Assembly: GCA_002438065.1 (NCBI GenBank)
Contig: DJSP01000021.1
Coordinates: forward strand, 1-9,566
DNA: 9,566 nucleotides
Direction: 5' to 3'
DNA from: Caryophanales bacterium UBA6331
GTDB lineage: Bacteria; Bacillota_I; Bacilli_A; RF39; UBA660
Shown: piece by piece, positions 5,488 through 9,566 of the stretch
Position numbering within the stretch: the first letter of the stretch is position 1
How the letters are laid out: each line of letters starts with the position of its first letter
Notes under the pieces: generated by a model
Told to the model about the DNA's origin: nothing
The model's database searches: none
Seen by the model: only the letters and a program-made list of their open reading frames with translations
Program-made: the position numbers and the translations under genes

Positions 5488-5947
5488 TTTCAATACTCCT
5501 AATTATGAATTTATGACATTTAATCCCAAAAGATTAGAACACGTAAAAGCCAAATGCTTTTTAGTAACTAATCCCGAAGTTAGAGAATATTTAAGCGATA
5601 CAATCGATAAAAACTTAAATCCTAAAAATAATAATGCATATTTAGTTTCTAGAGATGATAAAGTAGTCGGTTACTTAGGAATATTCGATTTAAAAGATTA
5701 TTTAGAACTACATTATGCTGTTATTAATTCATATAGAGGATATAAATTTTCTTTAACTGAAACAACCGGTTGCCAAATCTTAAAAGAAGCAAGTGAAAAT
5801 TTATTCGAAAGGTATAAATCAATTGAATTTATTAAATTAGATATTGAAACAAGCAATATTCGTAGCAAAAAAGCTGCACTTGCAGCCGGGTACTATCTTT
5901 ATGAATTTGATGATTTAAATTACAAAGAATACAGGAGGTATAGGTAA
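5480..5947 (+). CDS. GNAT-like N-acetyltransferase of unknown substrate
   Basis: A 155-aa protein with a probable acetyl-CoA acetyltransferase fold. Seen: AYLVSRDDKVVGYLGIFD (the two-strand hairpin before the core), then a strand and YRGYKFSLTETTGCQILKEA in the place of the acetyl-CoA loop and helix, then LDIETSNIRSKKAALAAGYYLYEF, which is typical of the C-terminal GNAT motif (Asn-x-x-Ser followed by A-x-x-A-G-Y). The loop after YRG lacks the usual R-G-x-G-x-G/A pattern, so activity is uncertain. It is translated from GAGGAG (5467-5472) inside the end of the desulfurase gene and ends 1 nt before thiI, so it belongs firmly to this operon. A role in tRNA or sulfur metabolism is possible from context only; no substrate can be named. 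Confidence 0.68.
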   Translation: MFSFNTPNYEFMTFNPKRLEHVKAKCFLVTNPEVREYLSDTIDKNLNPKNNNAYLVSRDDKVVGYLGIFDLKDYLELHYAVINSYRGYKFSLTETTGCQILKEASENLFERYKSIEFIKLDIETSNIRSKKAALAAGYYLYEFDDLNYKEYRRYR

Positions 5948-5948
5948 A

Positions 5949-7130
5949 ATGAAAAAATTAATAATTATAAAATATGGTGAATTAACAACTAAACATGATA
6001 ACATTAACTATTTTATTAAAACATTAAAAAATAATTTAGATGAATCATTAAAAGACATTAATCATAATATCATATTTGATCGTGGAAGAATGTACATCGA
6101 ATCTGATAATTTTGATGAAGTATTACGAGTTGCGTCAAAAACCTTTGGAATTCATGAAATAAATATTGGTTATGAATTTGATGATAACAACTTTGATAAT
6201 TTAAAAAATAATTTAACTAAATTACTTCAGGATAAAGAATTTACTACCTTTAAAGTAGTTACTAAAAGAGCTGATAAATCATATCCATTAGATAGTATGG
6301 AAATATCTCGTGAATTAGGTGGAATAGTTCTTAAAACTTTTAAGAATAAAAAAGTTGATGTTAAAAATCCTGAATTAGAAATAAATGTTGAAATAAGATT
6401 TAACAAAGCCTATATTTATTTTGAAAAAATAAAAGGTATTGGCGGTTACCCAGTAGGTACTTTAGGAAAAGGAATTTTAATGTTAAGTGGTGGCATTGAT
6501 TCACCAGTTGCTGGTTATCTTGCTATGAAAAGAGGAATTAGATTAGAATGTGTTTATTTTGATAGTCCCCCTCATACCAGTTTAGATGCTAAAAATAAAG
6601 TTATTGATCTAGCTACAACTTTAGCTGAATACTCTAATTATATTAAAGTCCACGTAATTCATTTTACTGAGATTCAAGAAGCAATATATAAAAATTGTCC
6701 TAAAGAATATATGATAACTATAATGCGTAGAATGATGTATCGTATTTGTGAGTCACTAGCTTATAGAGTAAACGCCAAATGTATTGTTAATGGAGAATCA
6801 GTAGGACAAGTAGCAAGTCAAACCCTAACAAGTATGATGGCTATTAATGAAGTAATCAAAATGCCAGTTATAAGACCAGTCGCTTGTTTTGATAAATTAG
6901 ATATTATTGATATTAGCAAAAAAATTAACACCTATGACATCAGTATTAGACCATTTGAAGATTGTTGTACTATCTTTGTTCCTGAACATCCTGTAATTAA
7001 TCCTGATATTACTAAGGTAAGAGAATGTGAAAAATCCTTTGATTATGAAACATTAATTAAAGAAGCCTTAAAGAACGAAGAAATAATTAAATTACCAATT
7101 ATAAATAATGAATTTACTGATATTTTATAA
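5949..7130 (+). CDS. thiI: tRNA 4-thiouridine synthase / sulfurtransferase ThiI
   Basis: Adenylates uridine 8 of tRNA and transfers sulfur to make 4-thiouridine; in some bacteria it also supports thiazole synthesis. Domains in order: an N-terminal ferredoxin-like segment starting KYGELTTKH, a THUMP RNA-binding domain (about 60-165, including FKVVTKRADKSYP and the NVEIRFNKAYIYF strand), and a PP-loop ATP pyrophosphatase domain with SGGIDSP from residue 180, NGESVGQVASQTL, and DCCT with Cys339/Cys340 near the position of the reactive Cys of E. coli ThiI. There is no C-terminal rhodanese domain, so the persulfide must come directly from a desulfurase, consistent with the one encoded upstream. 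At 393 aa it is typical of the Bacillus-type short form. AGGAGGT at 5933-5939 gives a strong ribosome site 9 nt from the ATG. Confidence 0.96.
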   Translation: MKKLIIIKYGELTTKHDNINYFIKTLKNNLDESLKDINHNIIFDRGRMYIESDNFDEVLRVASKTFGIHEINIGYEFDDNNFDNLKNNLTKLLQDKEFTTFKVVTKRADKSYPLDSMEISRELGGIVLKTFKNKKVDVKNPELEINVEIRFNKAYIYFEKIKGIGGYPVGTLGKGILMLSGGIDSPVAGYLAMKRGIRLECVYFDSPPHTSLDAKNKVIDLATTLAEYSNYIKVHVIHFTEIQEAIYKNCPKEYMITIMRRMMYRICESLAYRVNAKCIVNGESVGQVASQTLTSMMAINEVIKMPVIRPVACFDKLDIIDISKKINTYDISIRPFEDCCTIFVPEHPVINPDITKVRECEKSFDYETLIKEALKNEEIIKLPIINNEFTDIL

Positions 7131-7162
7131 ATCATTATCCATAATAATAATGGGTGATAATC

Positions 7163-7279
7163 TTGAAAGGCTATTCATTAGATGAAAAAGATAAAATAGG
7201 TAATGTATATAATAATGAATATGGATTAAATTTAAAAGATCCTAAAATTAAACTTAATTCTTACTTTAAGTTAAAATAA
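7163..7279 (+). CDS. Probable 38-aa small protein, TTG start, unknown function
   Basis: Short open frame MKGYSLDEKDKIGNVYNNEY... of 38 codons, charged (many Lys, Asp and Asn), with no membrane segment or cysteine. It starts at TTG 7163-7165, preceded by GGGTGAT (7152-7158), which matches the anti-Shine-Dalgarno tail as the desulfurase site does. It begins 32 nt after the thiI stop, and its stop abuts the operon terminator, whose stem uses the last bases of the TAA. This exact fit between ribosome site and terminator is the main support. An in-frame GTG at 7154 has no ribosome site of its own. I do not recognise the protein. A 6-bp pairing of ATTATC (7134-7139) with GATAAT (7156-7161) could partly hide the ribosome site. 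Confidence 0.5.
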   Translation: MKGYSLDEKDKIGNVYNNEYGLNLKDPKIKLNSYFKLK

Positions 7280-7302
7280 AGATAGTCAAAAACTATCTTT
7301 TT
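7278..7302 (+). terminator. Terminator of the desulfurase-thiI operon
   Basis: AAAGATAGT (7278-7286) and ACTATCTTT (7292-7300) form a perfect 9-bp stem with a CAAAA loop. The T-run is formed by the stem end plus two more T. The stem is AT-rich, so termination may be incomplete, allowing some read-through to ackA. Confidence 0.75.
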
Positions 7303-7311
7303 ATGTATAAT
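7283..7311 (+). promoter_or_regulatory. Probable ackA promoter
   Basis: A consensus -10 TATAAT (7306-7311) with TAGTCA (7283-7288) as a partial -35 at 17 nt. It lies on top of the upstream terminator. The predicted start near 7318 leaves a very short leader that begins at the ribosome site GAGGAG (7319-7324). Confidence 0.55.
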
Positions 7312-7332
7312 ATTTTTTGAGGAGATGTAATA

Positions 7333-8511
7333 ATGAAAATATTAAGTGTAAACGCTGGTTCATCATCTTTAAAATTTACTTTATTTGATATGCCAGAGGA
7401 AAAAGAATTAATTAGTGGAGTATTTGAAAGAATTGGAATTGATTCATCTTTCTATACTATTAAATTAAATGGAGAAAAAATTAAAAAGGAAGTAGAATTA
7501 AAAGATCACAAAGCTGCTTTTGAATTATTAGTTAAAGAATTAATCGATAATAAAATTGTTGAATCTTTAGAAGAAATAGCAGGAATTGGTCATAGAATAG
7601 TTCAAGGTGGATCATACTTTGATAAAACTGTTTTAGCAACTGAAGATAATATTTCTATCGTTGAGAAGTTATCTAGTTTAGCGCCACTTCATAATCCAGC
7701 TGCTGTTGTTGGAATTCGTGCTGCTCAAAGTGTATTCCCAAATGCTACACAAACACTAGTCTTTGATACTGCGTTCCATCAAACTATGGAAGAAGAAGTG
7801 TATTTATATCCAGTTCCATATGAATGGTATACTAAATATGCTGTAAGAAGATATGGTGCTCATGGAACAAGTCATAAATATGTAAGTATGCGTGCTAATG
7901 AAATCTTAGGAAATCCAAACGCTAGATTAATAACTTGTCATATTGGAAATGGTGCATCAATTAGTGCTGTTAAGGCAGGTAAATGTGTTGAAACATCAAT
8001 GGGATTAACTCCTAATGCGGGACTTATGATGGGAACAAGATGTGGAGATATCGATGCAACTATTTTACCATATATCATGGAAGAAACAGGTTATACTCCT
8101 AAAGAAATGGATACTGCTTTAAATAAACAATCAGGTTTACTTGGAATAAGTGGAGTATCATCAGATTCAAGAGATATCGAAGATGGTATTAAAGCTGGAG
8201 ATGAAAGATGTATTCTTGCTCAAAAAATGTATGTAAAAAGAATTGTAGATTTTATTGCTAAATACTATGTTGAGTTAGGTGGATGTGATGCAATTATCTT
8301 TACTGCTGGAGTAGGCGAAAATTCAATTTCTACACGTATGGAAGTTATGGAAAAATTAGCATGTTTAGGTGTTAAACCAGATGCCGAAAGAAATAACGTA
8401 AGAGGAAAAGAAACTCTAATAAGTGCTGATAATAGTAAAATTCCAGTTTATATTATTCCAACTAATGAAGAATTAATGATTGCTACTGATACTTATAATT
8501 TAGCAAAATAG
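7333..8511 (+). CDS. ackA: Acetate kinase
   Basis: Interconverts acetate plus ATP with acetyl phosphate plus ADP. In fermenters it makes ATP from acetyl phosphate, normally after phosphotransacetylase, whose gene is not in this window. Seen: SVNAGSSSLKF at 5-15 (family signature 1 with Asn7), GHRIVQGG, FDTAFHQTM with Asp145 (signature 2, the catalytic Asp region), HGTSHKYV (catalytic His), GNGASI (phosphate-binding glycine motif), MGTRCGDID (catalytic Arg), AGVGENS, and PTNEELMIATDT near the C-terminus (Mg-binding Glu). The 392 aa are the usual length, and all the expected active-site blocks of the ASKHA-fold family are present. AGGAG at 7320-7324 lies 8 nt before the ATG. The next gene starts 14 nt after the stop, so the two are probably cotranscribed. 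Confidence 0.97.
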   Translation: MKILSVNAGSSSLKFTLFDMPEEKELISGVFERIGIDSSFYTIKLNGEKIKKEVELKDHKAAFELLVKELIDNKIVESLEEIAGIGHRIVQGGSYFDKTVLATEDNISIVEKLSSLAPLHNPAAVVGIRAAQSVFPNATQTLVFDTAFHQTMEEEVYLYPVPYEWYTKYAVRRYGAHGTSHKYVSMRANEILGNPNARLITCHIGNGASISAVKAGKCVETSMGLTPNAGLMMGTRCGDIDATILPYIMEETGYTPKEMDTALNKQSGLLGISGVSSDSRDIEDGIKAGDERCILAQKMYVKRIVDFIAKYYVELGGCDAIIFTAGVGENSISTRMEVMEKLACLGVKPDAERNNVRGKETLISADNSKIPVYIIPTNEELMIATDTYNLAK

Positions 8512-8525
8512 TAAGGAGTTATTTG

Positions 8526-9476
8526 TTGGAAAATAAAATATATAAATTAATTTCTAAATATGACAATATCGTAATTGCTCGTCATGTTGGACCAGATCCC
8601 GATGCTGTTGCATCCCAAATTGCTTTAAGAGATTCAATTAAATTAACGTTTCCTAAAAAGAACGTATATGCAGTTGGAGCATCTGTTTCCCGTTTTAAAA
8701 GTTATGGACATTTAGATAAAATTGATGCAAGTACATTAGAAAATCCTTTATTAATTGTGCTTGATGTACCAAATATTTATCGTATTGATGGAGTAGATTT
8801 TAATATTTTTAAAGAAGTAATTAAAATAGATCATCATCCTTATGAAGACAAAATGGGAAAAGTCGAAATAGTAGATACAACCGTCGCTTCAGCTTGCGAA
8901 ATAGTTGCTAGAATAATATTTAAAACCAAATTAAAAATGGATAAATCAATTGCCAGTAATTTATTTCTAGGAATGGTAGCAGATTCAGATCGTTTCTTAT
9001 TACCGACCACATCTAAAAGTACTTTTGATACTGCATCCAAATTAGTAAATGATTATAAAATAGATTTAAAAAATCTTTATAATATTTTATATGAAAGACC
9101 TATTAATGAATTTAAATTCCAAGCTTATCTTGCACTTAATATGACAATAACTGAAAACGGATTTGCCTATATTAAAATAACAAATGAGATGATTAAAGAA
9201 TTTAATGTTGATTCCGGAACCGCTTCTAATATGGTTAATAACTTTAATTATATTAAAGAAGTCAAAGCATGGGCGTTTGCTAGTTACGACGAAAGACAAG
9301 AACTTTACAAAATTAATATTAGGTCAAGAGGACCTATTATAAATGAGATTGCAAGCAAATATAATGGTGGCGGACATCCACTAGCATCAGGAGCAAGAGT
9401 TAAAGATCCCGATGATATTGACAAACTATTTGCAGAATTAGATAATACATGTAAAATGTATAATCAAGAACAATAA
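8526..9476 (+). CDS. nrnA: DHH/DHHA1 phosphoesterase, NrnA-like nanoRNase / pAp phosphatase
   Basis: Metal-dependent phosphoesterase expected to degrade very short RNA oligonucleotides and/or dephosphorylate 3'-phosphoadenosine 5'-phosphate; related enzymes also act on pApA and c-di-AMP. Numbered from the chosen start: motif I HVGPDPDAVAS from His20, with Asp24 and Asp26 as metal ligands; motif II LDVPN (Asp80); motif III DHHP (Asp102-His103-His104); motif IV VADSDRF (Asp153); and the C-terminal DHHA1 substrate loop GGGHP at 281-285. There is no membrane or PAS/GGDEF region, so it is the standalone type and not GdpP. At 316 aa it is the usual length. Two TTG codons compete as starts (8523 and 8526). 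I prefer 8526 because GGAG (8515-8518) then has a 7-nt spacer; the other would give 317 aa. Confidence 0.87.
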   Translation: MENKIYKLISKYDNIVIARHVGPDPDAVASQIALRDSIKLTFPKKNVYAVGASVSRFKSYGHLDKIDASTLENPLLIVLDVPNIYRIDGVDFNIFKEVIKIDHHPYEDKMGKVEIVDTTVASACEIVARIIFKTKLKMDKSIASNLFLGMVADSDRFLLPTTSKSTFDTASKLVNDYKIDLKNLYNILYERPINEFKFQAYLALNMTITENGFAYIKITNEMIKEFNVDSGTASNMVNNFNYIKEVKAWAFASYDERQELYKINIRSRGPIINEIASKYNGGGHPLASGARVKDPDDIDKLFAELDNTCKMYNQEQ

Positions 9477-9511
9477 AATTTTAATTGTTACCTATAGCCG
9501 TCAAGTGTTCA

Positions 9512-9531
9512 AAATGTAAAGCAAATGTAAA
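9512..9531. promoter_or_regulatory. Two direct repeats AAATGTAAA upstream of a promoter
   Basis: AAATGTAAA occurs at 9512-9520 and 9523-9531, 11 nt apart (about one helical turn), with the second copy touching the -35 element. CGTCAA (9499-9504) is also an inverted copy of the -35 TTGACG. This layout suits an activator, repressor or UP-like site; no regulator can be named. Confidence 0.4.
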
Positions 9532-9559
9532 TTGACGCGGGGGGGTGATAGTATATAAT
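9532..9559 (+). promoter_or_regulatory. Promoter for a gene beyond the window, with G7 spacer tract
   Basis: TTGACG (9532-9537) and TATAAT (9554-9559) are separated by 16 nt containing seven consecutive G (9539-9545). Transcription would start near 9566, so the gene lies outside the window. No clear terminator lies between the phosphoesterase stop and this site. Confidence 0.72.
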
Positions 9560-9566
9560 TTTACTA

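Noticed and set aside
7150..7185. ATG frame of 11 codons after thiI
   Set aside because: Its ATG overlaps the GGGTGAT ribosome site, it has no upstream ribosome site, and it ends quickly at TGA.
9469..9489. AACAAT...ATTGTT hairpin after the DHH gene as a terminator
   Set aside because: Only six AT-rich base pairs around a 9-nt loop and no T-run follows.
9545..9566. GTG start of a gene running off the window end
   Set aside because: The frame is open but only seven codons are visible, and the same bases form a consensus -35/-10 promoter, which is the better explanation.

Overview
The window comes from a strongly AT-rich, low-GC Gram-positive (Firmicutes/Bacilli-like, possibly an uncultured gut lineage) chromosome. 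Shine-Dalgarno sites are of the AGGAGGTGAT type. TGG codes for Trp, and TGA ends folA and the toxin gene, so the standard code is used rather than the Mycoplasma/Spiroplasma code. Every gene lies on the + strand.

Region 1 (1-3321) is a compact operon: thyA (thymidylate synthase), folA (dihydrofolate reductase), queA (a queuosine tRNA-modification enzyme) and tmk (dTMP kinase). ThyA makes dTMP and oxidises methylene-THF to DHF, FolA regenerates THF, and Tmk phosphorylates dTMP. QueA is a functional outsider.

Region 2 (3322-4204) is the accessory part and the most interesting. A strong promoter precedes two 51-nt tandem repeats that fold as H-type pseudoknots, then a Rho-independent terminator, then a 160-aa protein that looks like a type III (RNA-antitoxin) toxin of the CptIN/ToxN group. 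Just after the toxin lies a third, diverged repeat of 48 nt. It has its own likely promoter and a near-copy of the same terminator, but no second toxin: an orphan RNA antitoxin in which both stems are kept despite sequence change.

Region 3 (4205-7302) has its own promoter and encodes a cysteine desulfurase, a GNAT-like acetyltransferase, ThiI (tRNA 4-thiouridine synthesis) and a likely 38-codon small protein with a TTG start, ending at a hairpin terminator. The desulfurase is the probable sulfur donor to ThiI.

Region 4 (7303-9476) holds ackA (acetate kinase) and a DHH/DHHA1 phosphoesterase of the NrnA/pAp-phosphatase type. The last 90 bases contain a promoter for a gene beyond the window. 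Its spacer has a run of seven G, and two 9-nt direct repeats sit just upstream of its -35 element.
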